Shown in pieces: positions 35,351 through 43,686 of a stretch of DNA of 64,000 nt. A model generated the notes under the pieces. It made no database searches. It was given only the letters and a program-made list of their open reading frames with translations, and was not told the DNA's origin. Origin of the DNA: Acidobacteriota bacterium (GTDB lineage: Bacteria > Acidobacteriota > Aminicenantia > Aminicenantales > Saccharicenantaceae); NCBI GenBank assembly GCA_033549365.1, contig JAWSUF010000002.1, positions 62,001 through 126,000 of the forward strand. The letters are read 5' to 3'. A program made the position numbers and the translations under genes. How positions within the stretch are numbered: position 1 is the stretch's first letter; the number at the start of each line of letters is the position of its first letter.

Positions 35351-36510
35351 CGGACGCCCCATGTCATGCGGAGGAAAGAGAGAAAAGGATGGACGACTGG
35401 CGACAGCAGATCAAAGGCGGTCTCGAGAAACCCGAGGAGATCGCCGAACGCTTCGGACTGGATCTTGATGAGGTGCGCCGCATCGGGCGCATCTTCAAGA
35501 CCCGGATCACTCCCTACTATGCCGGTCTGATCAAGAGCAAGGACGATCCGATTTACAGGCAGATCGTCCCCGATCCGGCCGAGCTTCGGGCGGGAACGGG
35601 CGACCTCGATCCTCTCGAGGAAGACCACGACTCCCCGGTTCCGAGCATCGTCCACCGCTATCCGGACCGGTGCCTGTTTCTCGTCTCGCATGCCTGCGCC
35701 TCCTACTGCCGGTTCTGCACGCGGAAGCGGAAAGTCGGCGACCCGCGCAAGATCGATCCGCGGTATATCGAGGACGGTCTCGACTACATCCGGCGGCATC
35801 CCGAAATCCGCGACGTCATCGTCTCGGGCGGCGACCCGTTCATGTTGCCCGACGGCCGCATCGAATATATCCTGAAGTCCCTGCGGGCCATCCCGCACGT
35901 CGAGATCCTGCGCATCGGGACGCGCGTGCCGTGCTTCCTGCCCCAGAGGGTGACGCCGCGCCTGGCCTCCATGCTGAAGAAGTACCATCCGCTCTATATC
36001 AACGTCCACTTCAACCACCCGGACGAGATCACGCCGGAGGCGGGACGGGCGTTGGGGCTGCTGGCCGACGCCGGCATTCCTCTCGGCAACCAGTCCGTAC
36101 TGCTCAAGGGCGTCAACGACGACGTCGACACGATGCGGCGGCTGATGCAGAAGCTCCTGTCCGTTCGTGTGCGTCCCTACTACATCTATCAGGCGGACTA
36201 CGTCAAGGGCACCGAGCACCTGCGGACGACGGTCGAAAAGGGGCTCGAGATCATGGAAGGGCTGAGGGGTTGGACGTCGGGCATGGCTGTTCCGTATTAC
36301 GTCATCGATGCGCCGGGCGGGGGAGGCAAGATCCCGCTCATCCCGAATTACGTCCAGTCCGTGAGCGAGGACCAGGTCGTCATGCGGAACTACGCCGGAG
36401 AGGAATTCGTCTATCCCCAGGTCCGGCGGAAAAAGCCCAGGCGCAGGCCGCAGGATCAGCCGCAGCCCCTCGTCGATCCCTGCTACGGCTTCGACGGCGT
36501 CCCGCTGTAA
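35347..36510 (+). CDS. kamA: Lysine 2,3-aminomutase-family radical SAM/PLP enzyme
   Basis: A 387-residue KamA-family enzyme. The iron-sulfur cysteines C117, C121, C124 lie in CASYCRFC; the PLP lysine is K328 in DAPGGGGK. The two aspartates that bind the side-chain amine of lysine in clostridial LAM (D293 and D330) correspond to D284 (YQADYV) and D321, with the same spacing of 37 residues. Glutamate aminomutases replace these, so this is probably a genuine lysine 2,3-aminomutase making beta-lysine. The stop at 36510 is followed by a hairpin. The gene ends the four-gene cluster. Confidence 0.92.
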   Translation: MTDAPCHAEEREKRMDDWRQQIKGGLEKPEEIAERFGLDLDEVRRIGRIFKTRITPYYAGLIKSKDDPIYRQIVPDPAELRAGTGDLDPLEEDHDSPVPSIVHRYPDRCLFLVSHACASYCRFCTRKRKVGDPRKIDPRYIEDGLDYIRRHPEIRDVIVSGGDPFMLPDGRIEYILKSLRAIPHVEILRIGTRVPCFLPQRVTPRLASMLKKYHPLYINVHFNHPDEITPEAGRALGLLADAGIPLGNQSVLLKGVNDDVDTMRRLMQKLLSVRVRPYYIYQADYVKGTEHLRTTVEKGLEIMEGLRGWTSGMAVPYYVIDAPGGGGKIPLIPNYVQSVSEDQVVMRNYAGEEFVYPQVRRKKPRRRPQDQPQPLVDPCYGFDGVPL

Positions 36511-36517
36511 TCGTCCT

Positions 36518-36551
36518 GCTCTGGCTGTCAATAACTTCCAGCAGCCAGAGC
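36518..36551. terminator. Inverted repeat between convergent genes
   Basis: GCTCTGGCTG (36518-36527) and CAGCCAGAGC (36542-36551) form a perfect 10-bp stem with a 14-base loop, between the aminomutase stop and the convergent SIS gene. There is no T-run, so it is a weak or bidirectional terminator. Confidence 0.5.
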
Positions 36552-36555
36552 GGGA

Positions 36556-38793
36556 TCAGTTCAGGTAAGCTGAGAGGCCGCGGTCGCGGAGGATTCGGAG
36601 GGCCTCCGCCGGCGGAACGTTCTCGCGCCGCTTCAGCGATTCGAGAATCCGGATGATGGACAGGCCCACTTCGGCATCCTGAGCGCCGCCTTTCAGGCCG
36701 TCCCGGACAAAAGAGATCGTCTCGAACAGCACGGCGTTCGCCTCACCATAGGAGATCGGGTTTCTGCGGCCGTTGGCCCGGACCCAGGATTCGCGGCTCA
36801 GCGTGTCATTGACGTGCAACTGGATCAGGTAGGTCGCCCGACCGATGAGTTTGAGGTTGCTCGGGCTGACGCTGGTCATGGTGTTGCCGACAACCTTACC
36901 CAGTTTGGCCATGACGGCGGTCGAGTGGGCGTTAAGAAGCATCTTGGCCGCGACCTGGGTGCGCACGCCCATCGGATCGCCCTCCGCCGCGCGCCCGATG
37001 TTCAGCACAACGACGTGAAGCCGATCCCTCGCATCCCCCGCCGCCCCCTCGAGCGATTTCCGGATACGCTCGGCCGTCGCCCCGCCTCCGCCATCCGTCA
37101 CAACGATGACGGCCATCCTCGCGCCGGCTTCCAGTGAAAGCCCCAGAAAACGCCGGAAATTCGATGCCTTGTCCTCGATCGATTTCTCTTCTCCCGGAAG
37201 AACGACGGCGACACTCAGATCGCCCGTTTTCGGCGCCCGTCTTTCCAGGTTGAACTTCGAAAGCGAAAAGTCGTAGAGTGCGGCCTGTTCGTCTCCGGCC
37301 CGTGTCAGGCTGTCGAGGGCCGACTTTCTGAGATAGGGATCACGGACCTCGTCCTCGAACGGTTTTTTGTAAATTTCCGGTCGCAGACCCCGGAACGGCC
37401 GCCCCAGGAACGACTGCCAGGCGCCGTCCGCGTCATCCGCCGCCGTCCAGACCTGAAACCAGCACTTCCGCTTCGGTTCCTTCACCGTATCCAGAGGGAA
37501 GAGCCGGAATGTCGGACTGCGCTCGGTCCCGTCGATGAAAACCGTGATCAGCCCCTCTTCCGCGTAATAAGTGGAGAATCGGCCGCCCGCGTATGTTTTG
37601 CTTTCTAAATCGGTCAGTGTGGCGATATCCGGCAGAGCCGCCTCCAACGCCGCCGTGATCGTCCCGAAATTGCGGAACCTCGCCGCGATGTCCACCGGCC
37701 CGCCGAATCCGGCCCGGGCCATCTCCGCCCGCGACAGGAACCGGCGCAGGATGCGTTCGGCCGCCGCCTCAATCACGGTCCCCACGACGAAAGTCTCGAT
37801 GGTCGTGGCCTGCATCCGCGTCGAACCGGTGATGGCCTGCGGGCCCGTGGTCAGGTTGATCCGGGTGATGCCCGGCTCGTCGAGAACGGCCCGGCTTCGA
37901 TCGAAGGGGCGCAGGACATCGTCCGGGTTGTTATAAATAAAATAGAGGTTCTTCCGGCTTTTCTCCGGGGCGAATCCCGGCGCCGCTTTCCACGGGTCGA
38001 GGCCGGCCAGCACGGCGCCGATGATCGAGGACGTCTCGCCGCCTTCCGTAACGCAGATGACGACATCGCCGCGGACGACACCGTGGTCCTCGAGCTGAAG
38101 GCGGCCGATGAGGGGCAGATCCTCGAAACCTTCGAGCGAACTGATGAGAGCCCGGTCGCCCCCGGTCATCTCGCCGATCAGCCGGTCGGCGATGTCGGCG
38201 GGCAGCCGGCCTTCGAGTCTCTTTGCAAGCCGGGCGTCGGCCAGGATTCGCCGCCAGAACGGCCGCCAGAAGGAGCTTTCCATCTGCTTGGCCAGCCGTC
38301 CCGTCGCGCCGCACCCATAGACGAAAACCTTCCGCCCGGAAAGGACGGCCTCCTCGATTGCGGCGGCCGCCTGGTCGAGGGCTTCGGTCCGCCCGGCCAG
38401 TTTCCGCAGGGTGTTCCGGACGTCCTCGTCGACGCCGATCAGCATGCCCAGCCCCTCGGCCGTGTCTTCGCGGATCCGTTCGCCGAGGTCCCAGGTTTTC
38501 TTGTGGCGCTGTTCGGTGAGAAGCGTGTGAAGCTGAAACTGGGTCTTGTTCATGACGTAATCGACGGACTCGGCCGACGGCTCGATTCTCAGAAGGCGCA
38601 GCAGGTTTGGCACGGCGGCGGTCTGCTCGGCGCTTTGCCCCGCGCCGGTCCCGGCCTGATGCCGCGTCATGCCGGGTTCTCCTGCCGGAAACACCGGTGT
38701 ATGCACCATCAGCACGGCAATCCCCGTTACTGCCGCGATCGAAACAATCGTCCTTATCGCACCGCCTGCCGGGAGTTTTATTTTTTTGCTCAT
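36556..38793 (-). CDS. Membrane-anchored/secreted double-SIS protein, MurQ/GCKR-like
   Basis: A 745-residue protein. Residues about 13-37 form one hydrophobic signal or anchor helix. Then two SIS domains: the first with YGCGATGRLAKQMES and CVTEGGETSSIIGAVLAG plus the MurQ/GCKR motif TGPQAITGSTRMQATT, the second ending with LGKVVGNTMTSVSPSNLKLIGRA, a hallmark of MurQ. MurQ cleaves the lactyl ether of N-acetylmuramic acid 6-phosphate in the cytoplasm; here the exported location and size differ. ATG at 38793 chosen; a TTG at 38814 would extend it by 7 codons. It is the third gene after the kinase and deaminase. Confidence 0.8.
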   Translation of the reverse strand: MSKKIKLPAGGAIRTIVSIAAVTGIAVLMVHTPVFPAGEPGMTRHQAGTGAGQSAEQTAAVPNLLRLLRIEPSAESVDYVMNKTQFQLHTLLTEQRHKKTWDLGERIREDTAEGLGMLIGVDEDVRNTLRKLAGRTEALDQAAAAIEEAVLSGRKVFVYGCGATGRLAKQMESSFWRPFWRRILADARLAKRLEGRLPADIADRLIGEMTGGDRALISSLEGFEDLPLIGRLQLEDHGVVRGDVVICVTEGGETSSIIGAVLAGLDPWKAAPGFAPEKSRKNLYFIYNNPDDVLRPFDRSRAVLDEPGITRINLTTGPQAITGSTRMQATTIETFVVGTVIEAAAERILRRFLSRAEMARAGFGGPVDIAARFRNFGTITAALEAALPDIATLTDLESKTYAGGRFSTYYAEEGLITVFIDGTERSPTFRLFPLDTVKEPKRKCWFQVWTAADDADGAWQSFLGRPFRGLRPEIYKKPFEDEVRDPYLRKSALDSLTRAGDEQAALYDFSLSKFNLERRAPKTGDLSVAVVLPGEEKSIEDKASNFRRFLGLSLEAGARMAVIVVTDGGGGATAERIRKSLEGAAGDARDRLHVVVLNIGRAAEGDPMGVRTQVAAKMLLNAHSTAVMAKLGKVVGNTMTSVSPSNLKLIGRATYLIQLHVNDTLSRESWVRANGRRNPISYGEANAVLFETISFVRDGLKGGAQDAEVGLSIIRILESLKRRENVPPAEALRILRDRGLSAYLN

Positions 38794-38814
38794 CTCTAAC
38801 CTCGTCTTCGACAA

Positions 38815-39378
38815 CTATTTTCCGTATTGGTCGCGGTCGTCGATGATGTCGCGCTTTCGCCAGTCGCGGATCCAGCTGTCGATCCGAAAGACCTTTTTTC
38901 CGCCGCCCGCCGTCGAGCAGACGACACGCTCCAAGCCCGCATTGATGAGCATCTTCTTGCAGATGAAGCAGGGGAAGGCGTCGATGGGCGCGCCGCCGGC
39001 CGCCACGGTGCCGTGGATGTACATGTCGCCCCCGAGCAGGCTGACTCCGGCGCGTGCGGCGTTGATGACGGCGTTTTGTTCGGCGTGGACGCTCCGGCAG
39101 AGTTCGTACCTCTGTCCGTGCGGGATATCGAGAGAGTCGCGCAGGCAGAACCCGTGTTCCAGGCTGTCCCGCGTCTTTCGCGGCGCGCCGACATATCCGG
39201 TCGATATGATCTGGTCGTCGCGCACGATGATGGCCCCGATCGCCCGCCGGAAGCACGTGCCGCGCCGGGCGACTTCACGGGCGATGCCGAGATAATAGTC
39301 GTCCTTTGTCACGCGCTTCGGCTTCGGCCCGCCTTCCGCCGGCACACTTGACGACCACTTTTCTTTTGTCTTCATCAT
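38815..39378 (-). CDS. dCMP deaminase-family protein
   Basis: A 187-residue cytidine deaminase fold with the zinc site: HAEQNAVINAA (H and catalytic E) and PCFICKKMLINAG (C-x-x-C). The substrate is most probably dCMP, as the DDYYLGIAREVARRGTCFRRAIGAIIV opening is typical of that group. Its start overlaps the end of a P-loop kinase gene (ATGA). The MurQ-like gene starts about 20 bases downstream. Confidence 0.92.
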   Translation of the reverse strand: MMKTKEKWSSSVPAEGGPKPKRVTKDDYYLGIAREVARRGTCFRRAIGAIIVRDDQIISTGYVGAPRKTRDSLEHGFCLRDSLDIPHGQRYELCRSVHAEQNAVINAARAGVSLLGGDMYIHGTVAAGGAPIDAFPCFICKKMLINAGLERVVCSTAGGGKKVFRIDSWIRDWRKRDIIDDRDQYGK

Positions 39379-40004
39379 CGCCCCCTTCGTACTGCCGTAT
39401 CTGCCAGCGCCGTCTCGACTGTCCGGCGAAGGTCGTCCAGGCTGCCGTCGTTGACGATCAGGCGGTCGGCCATGGCCATGCACTCCCGGAGCTGCTGCCG
39501 CCCCTCGCCGCCGTCCATCTCAGCTTGCTCCTTGGCCCGGAATTCCTCGAGCGTCGCCGCCGATTCGTTCCGGCCCCGGGCCCGCGCCCTCTCGAACCGC
39601 AACTCAATCGGGGCATCAACTGCCAGAAGGACGAAATCGCCCGTCCCGCGGAAAAATTCCACCTCCCGCGTGTTCCGGATGCTGTCGATGACGGCCGGGC
39701 CGGCCGCAAGGCGATCCATGATCCGCCGGGCCAGGATGTCGGCGCCGCAGGCCGCCCGGAGCTCGTTCCCGACACGGATGAGGTTGTCCCGGCTCGCCTC
39801 GAGCCCGCGCGCCGCAAGTTCCTCGCGCAGAACGTCGGAAAGCGAGTGAAAAGCGTATCCCCGGCTTTTGAGATAAGCGGCGACCTCGCCCTTGCCGGCG
39901 CTGTTTGTTCCCGTCAGTCCGACGAGACGGGGTTTTCGGCCGCCGGCGGTCGTGTCATGGGATCTTTTGGTTTTTTTCTTGTTTTCCATTGGGCTGTTAT
40001 TCAT
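39375..40004 (-). CDS. P-loop nucleotide kinase-like protein adjoining dCMP deaminase
   Basis: A 209-residue P-loop protein. The phosphate loop GLTGTNSAGKGE (about 31-42) is followed by SLSDVLREELAARGLE and IDSIRNTREVEFFR, a combination found in stand-alone and deaminase-fused nucleotide kinase-like proteins resembling dephospho-CoA or dNMP kinases. It overlaps the deaminase by 4 bases, so the two act together. In antiphage protein DcdV a similar kinase-like domain precedes the deaminase. Starts at 40004 or at 39989 (MENKKK) are possible. Confidence 0.75.
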   Translation of the reverse strand: MNNSPMENKKKTKRSHDTTAGGRKPRLVGLTGTNSAGKGEVAAYLKSRGYAFHSLSDVLREELAARGLEASRDNLIRVGNELRAACGADILARRIMDRLAAGPAVIDSIRNTREVEFFRGTGDFVLLAVDAPIELRFERARARGRNESAATLEEFRAKEQAEMDGGEGRQQLRECMAMADRLIVNDGSLDDLRRTVETALADTAVRRGR

Positions 40005-40074
40005 ATTTTCACGGCGCCGGTCTTGCCGATCGATACGTCCCGGCCGCGCCGCCAATCGTTGCGTTCCCCGCGCC

Positions 40075-41184
40075 TCACTCGTCCGGATATCCTCCGTCCT
40101 CGCTGCCGCCTTTGTCTCGATCTTTATTAACTTCGGGCTCGCCCTCGGGCTCGATTTCGGGCTTCGCTTTATCGTCAGGCCCGATATCCGTCTTGGCGCT
40201 CTCGCTTTTGTCCGTTTCGCTTGGCCCATCGCCGCTGAGGCCGGGCTCCTCATCGCCATTCGATCTCTTATCCGTCTCGGCTTGGGCGTTTTTGCTCTTT
40301 CCGTCCGGCTCTTCGTGCGTCTTTCGGCCGCCACCGTCATCAGCCCGCTCCGTTTTTCCCTTCTTCCGGCTCGCTTTTTGAGCTGCCTTTTCGGCCTTCT
40401 TTTCCTTGCGCGATTTCTTCCTTTCGCCTGCGCCGTCCCCGCCCGCGCCGCCTTCCTCGTCCCGGCTTCTCATGGCCTTCTCCCGGCTGCGGCCGACAAC
40501 CAGGGCGATGAGAATGCTGAACCCGTAGAGAGCCAGCATGGGCACGGCCACAAGGGTCTGAGTGATCATGTCCGGTGTCGGCGTGATGACGGCGGCGATA
40601 ACAAAAGCGGCCAGGACGGCGTATTTGAAATTCCTGATCATCCAGCGCGCCGTCACGATGCCCAGCTTGGACAGGAAAAAGATCAGGGTCGGAAGTTCGA
40701 AAACCAGGGCGATCCCGAGAAGCACGCGCAGCACGAAGCTGAAATATTGATCGACGGTGATGACCGGCTGAAAATCCGACGCCAGGGAGATGAAAAACCG
40801 GACGGCCCAGGGGAAAACCATGAAGTAACCGAACAGCGCCCCCAGGATGAAAAAGAAGCTTGTGAAGAAGACGAAGGGAACAACGTATTTCCGCTCCTTG
40901 TGATAAAGCCCCGGTGCGATGAAGTACCAGAGTTGGAGAAAAACGAACGGCGAGGTGGCGAAAAGCGAGGTCAGAAAGGCCACCTTCATATAAAGCATAA
41001 AGGGGGCGGTCAGCGTGGTGAAGGCCAGTTTTGTGCCTTCCGGAAGAACGTCGGTGACGGGCCGGGCCAGGATGTTGTAAATCGGCTTGCTGAAGTACCA
41101 GCCCGGAATGGCCCCCAGGATGATGACCAGAAAGGCGTTGAACAGGCGTTTGCGCAGATCCTCGAGATGCTCGAGGAAGGTCAT
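40075..41184 (-). CDS. tatC: Sec-independent translocase TatC with long charged tail
   Basis: A TatC protein of 369 residues from ATG 41184 (MTFLEHLEDLRKRL), or 383 from a GTG at 41226 inside tatA. The six helices and the start EHLEDLRKRL, the RYFIAPGLYHKERK region and GYFMVFPWAVRFF are typical. After the last helix (about residue 245) the protein carries about 125 extra residues rich in K, E, D, which other TatC proteins lack. It receives twin-arginine substrates with TatA upstream. Confidence 0.95.
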   Translation of the reverse strand: MTFLEHLEDLRKRLFNAFLVIILGAIPGWYFSKPIYNILARPVTDVLPEGTKLAFTTLTAPFMLYMKVAFLTSLFATSPFVFLQLWYFIAPGLYHKERKYVVPFVFFTSFFFILGALFGYFMVFPWAVRFFISLASDFQPVITVDQYFSFVLRVLLGIALVFELPTLIFFLSKLGIVTARWMIRNFKYAVLAAFVIAAVITPTPDMITQTLVAVPMLALYGFSILIALVVGRSREKAMRSRDEEGGAGGDGAGERKKSRKEKKAEKAAQKASRKKGKTERADDGGGRKTHEEPDGKSKNAQAETDKRSNGDEEPGLSGDGPSETDKSESAKTDIGPDDKAKPEIEPEGEPEVNKDRDKGGSEDGGYPDE

Positions 41185-41188
41185 TTCG

Positions 41189-41518
41189 TCAGGAGACTTT
41201 CGTGCCGTCCTCTTCGTTTTCGTCACGGGAGTCCGCGTCCTTTCCCTTGTCGGCGTAGATGTCTTCGATTTCGTCCCGAATGTTCTTCTGAGCTTCTTCG
41301 ATGTCCCGGGTGATGTCCTTCCCGGCTTCTTTGATATCCGACGTGGAGGCTTCGATTTCCTCCTCGATGCGGCCCCGGATCTCTTCCGAGGTCTTCTTGA
41401 ACTCCCTCAGGGCCTTGCCGATGGAGCGGCCGATTTCCGGCAGTTTTTTCGGTCCGAAGACGAGCAGAGCGATGACGAAGATGACAAAAAGCTCCATCGG
41501 GCCGATATTGCCGAGCAT
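41189..41518 (-). CDS. tatA: TatA/TatB-type translocase subunit
   Basis: A 109-residue protein: one N-terminal membrane helix (MLGNIGPMELFVIFVIALLVFGPKKLPEIGRSIGKALREFKK) with the FGPKKLPEIGR amphipathic start, then a long acidic coiled-coil tail. TatA and TatB cannot be separated surely; the length and long tail are TatB-like, but a single copy may serve both. It is followed by tatC after 4 bases. Confidence 0.92.
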   Translation of the reverse strand: MLGNIGPMELFVIFVIALLVFGPKKLPEIGRSIGKALREFKKTSEEIRGRIEEEIEASTSDIKEAGKDITRDIEEAQKNIRDEIEDIYADKGKDADSRDENEEDGTKVS

Positions 41519-41648
41519 AAATCCTCTCTTTCGATCGTCACGATCGCAACACCTTGATATTAGACTCTGGGGCCTCGTAAGTCAAGAACGCGCCCCTGAT
41601 TCCAAAGCCAAGCAACGTCGGTTTACATGACAGGGGGAGTTTGGTAAG

Positions 41649-43211
41649 ATGAACCTCCGGGAGAACCCTATGAAAAAGAAATTCACCCTTCTGGCCGCCG
41701 TCCTCGTTCTTCTCTCCGCCCTTCCCGCCCGGGACGGCGACCCCTGGAACGAGACGCTGGCCAAGATTTCGACCATTTTCTCCATCGTCGAAAACGGCTA
41801 CCACGCCGACGTCGATCCCGAAAAAATGACCTTTTCCACGATCCGCGGTCTTCTTGACTCCCTCGATCCCCATTCCTACTTCCTCGAGCCCGACTACTTT
41901 TCCCGCATGCGCGAAGACTACACCGGAAAATACTTCGGCCTGGGCATCCAGATCCAGAAGCAGGACGACCGCCTGGTCGTCGTCTCGCCCATCGAGGGCA
42001 CGCCCGCCTGGCGTATGGGCATCCGGCCCGGCGACGTCATCAGCCATATCGAAGGTGAGGACACCAAGCCCATCTCCAGTTTCGACGCCATGCAGAAATT
42101 GCGGGGCGAAAAGGGCACCTCGGTCTCGATCACCATCGTCCGCGAAGGACTCGACGAGCCTTTGGAACTGACCATCATCCGCGAGGAAATCCCCCTCCAC
42201 AGCGTGCCCTATGCCTTCATGCTCGACAAGGAGACGGGCTATGTCTTCATCCGCAACTTCGCCGAGAACACGACGCGGGAGCTCGAAGAAAAACTGTCCG
42301 ACCTGACCGCCCAGGGCATGACCCGCCTCGTCCTCGATCTCCGCGGCAACGGCGGCGGCCCGCTCGCCCAGTCCATCGAAGTTTCCGACGAGTTTCTGCC
42401 CAAGGGCAAGCTCATCGTCTCCATGCGGGGGCGCAACCCCAACTACGACAAGGATTTCCACGCTTTCCGCGACGGCCAGTACGAAACGCTTCCCCTGGTC
42501 ATCCTGATCAACAGCGGCACGGCCAGCGCTTCCGAGATCGTCAGCGGCGCGGTCATGGACCACGACCGCGGCCTCGTCGTCGGGACGGATTCCTTCGGCA
42601 AAGGCCTGGTCCAGACCGTCTTCCCCCTGGCTCCGAACATTGCCGTGGCCCTGACCGTTGCCAAGTACCTGACACCGAGCGGCCGGTCCATCCAGCGGGA
42701 TTTCAGCATCATCGAGGACTACGCCCGCCTCAAGCAGGCTCCCGAGGAAGAGCGTGAAGTCATGTACACGAGCCGGGGCCGGAAGGTCCTCGGTCAGGGC
42801 GGAATCACTCCCGATCACATGGTGCCTTCGAACATCCAGGTTTTGACCTGGCGCATGCTGCTCGGCGGGTCGTTCTTCGGCTATGCCCGAAAATTCGCCG
42901 ACAGGCAGACTCCGCTGTCCCGGGATATCGTCTTTCCTGATCCGCCCTCCGTCTCCCCGTCGACTCCGTCCGTGGTCACGCAGGCCGTCATCGAGGAGTT
43001 CAAGGGCTATCTCGAGACGTCCGGGTTTGAATTCGACGGAGAGGCCTTCGCCGAGGCGGTTCCGGAAATCCGCCGGGAACTCGAACGGGAAATCGTCTCC
43101 GCCCTCTGGGGCCTCGAGGAAGGAAACCGCATCCACCAGCTCTCCGATCCCGTAGTCCGGAAGGCCCTCGAAGTCATGCCCGAGGCGGTCCGTTTCGTCA
43201 CGGAATTCTAA
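41649..43211 (+). CDS. ctpA: C-terminal processing peptidase, S41 family
   Basis: A 520-residue serine protease with a signal peptide (residues 8-27). A PDZ domain (about 110-190, GIRPGDVISHIEGEDTKPI) precedes the catalytic region, with serine in NSGTASASEIVSGA and lysine in GTDSFGKGLVQ. It cleaves C-terminal tails in the periplasm. The N-terminal part LLDSLDPHSYFLEPDYF is typical. It may start at 41649 or 41670. Confidence 0.95.
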   Translation: MNLRENPMKKKFTLLAAVLVLLSALPARDGDPWNETLAKISTIFSIVENGYHADVDPEKMTFSTIRGLLDSLDPHSYFLEPDYFSRMREDYTGKYFGLGIQIQKQDDRLVVVSPIEGTPAWRMGIRPGDVISHIEGEDTKPISSFDAMQKLRGEKGTSVSITIVREGLDEPLELTIIREEIPLHSVPYAFMLDKETGYVFIRNFAENTTRELEEKLSDLTAQGMTRLVLDLRGNGGGPLAQSIEVSDEFLPKGKLIVSMRGRNPNYDKDFHAFRDGQYETLPLVILINSGTASASEIVSGAVMDHDRGLVVGTDSFGKGLVQTVFPLAPNIAVALTVAKYLTPSGRSIQRDFSIIEDYARLKQAPEEEREVMYTSRGRKVLGQGGITPDHMVPSNIQVLTWRMLLGGSFFGYARKFADRQTPLSRDIVFPDPPSVSPSTPSVVTQAVIEEFKGYLETSGFEFDGEAFAEAVPEIRRELEREIVSALWGLEEGNRIHQLSDPVVRKALEVMPEAVRFVTEF

Positions 43212-43224
43212 AGGGGTGAAAAGT

Positions 43225-43686
43225 ATGAAAATCGTTCTGGCTTCCGATCATGCCGGCTATGACGTCAAAGCCGCCGCGGCCGCGTTTCTGGCCGAATGCG
43301 GCATCGCCCACGAGGATTTCGGCTGCGGTCCCGGCGAAAGCGTGGATTACGTCGATTACGGCGCCCGGGCCGCCGAAGCCCTGAGCCGCGGCCTTTTCGA
43401 CCGGGCCGTCCTGGTCTGCGGAACGGGCCTGGGCATGGCCCTCGTGGCCAACAAGTTTCCCGGCGTCCGGGCCACCCCCTGCTGGGACGAATACACGGCC
43501 GAGATGAGCCGCAAACACAACAACGCCAACTGCCTGACCATGGGCGGCCGCGTTCTTCCCGAGGACGAAGCCCCGGCCGTTCTCCGCAAGTGGCTGGATA
43601 CGGAATTCGAGGGCGGCCGGCACGGCCGCCGCATGGATAAACTCCGCGACATCGAAAAGCGCAATTTTAAGGAGCCGTCCTCATGA
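43225..43686 (+). CDS. rpiB: Ribose-5-phosphate isomerase B
   Basis: A 153-residue RpiB/LacAB protein: MKIVLASDHAGYDVKAA, the active-site cysteine in VLVCGTGLGMALVANKFPGVRAT, and HNNANCLTMGGR. It isomerises ribose 5-phosphate and ribulose 5-phosphate. It overlaps the following SHMT-like gene by 4 bases, a coupling seen in bacteria where ribose is fed to purine synthesis. The ATG at 43225 is preferred to a GTG at 43216. Confidence 0.95.
   Translation: MKIVLASDHAGYDVKAAAAAFLAECGIAHEDFGCGPGESVDYVDYGARAAEALSRGLFDRAVLVCGTGLGMALVANKFPGVRATPCWDEYTAEMSRKHNNANCLTMGGRVLPEDEAPAVLRKWLDTEFEGGRHGRRMDKLRDIEKRNFKEPSS

Noticed and set aside
35347-36510. EpmB-type or glutamate 2,3-aminomutase
   Set aside because: Both lysine-binding aspartates of LAM are present; EpmA/EF-P genes are not nearby, although EpmB cannot be ruled out absolutely.
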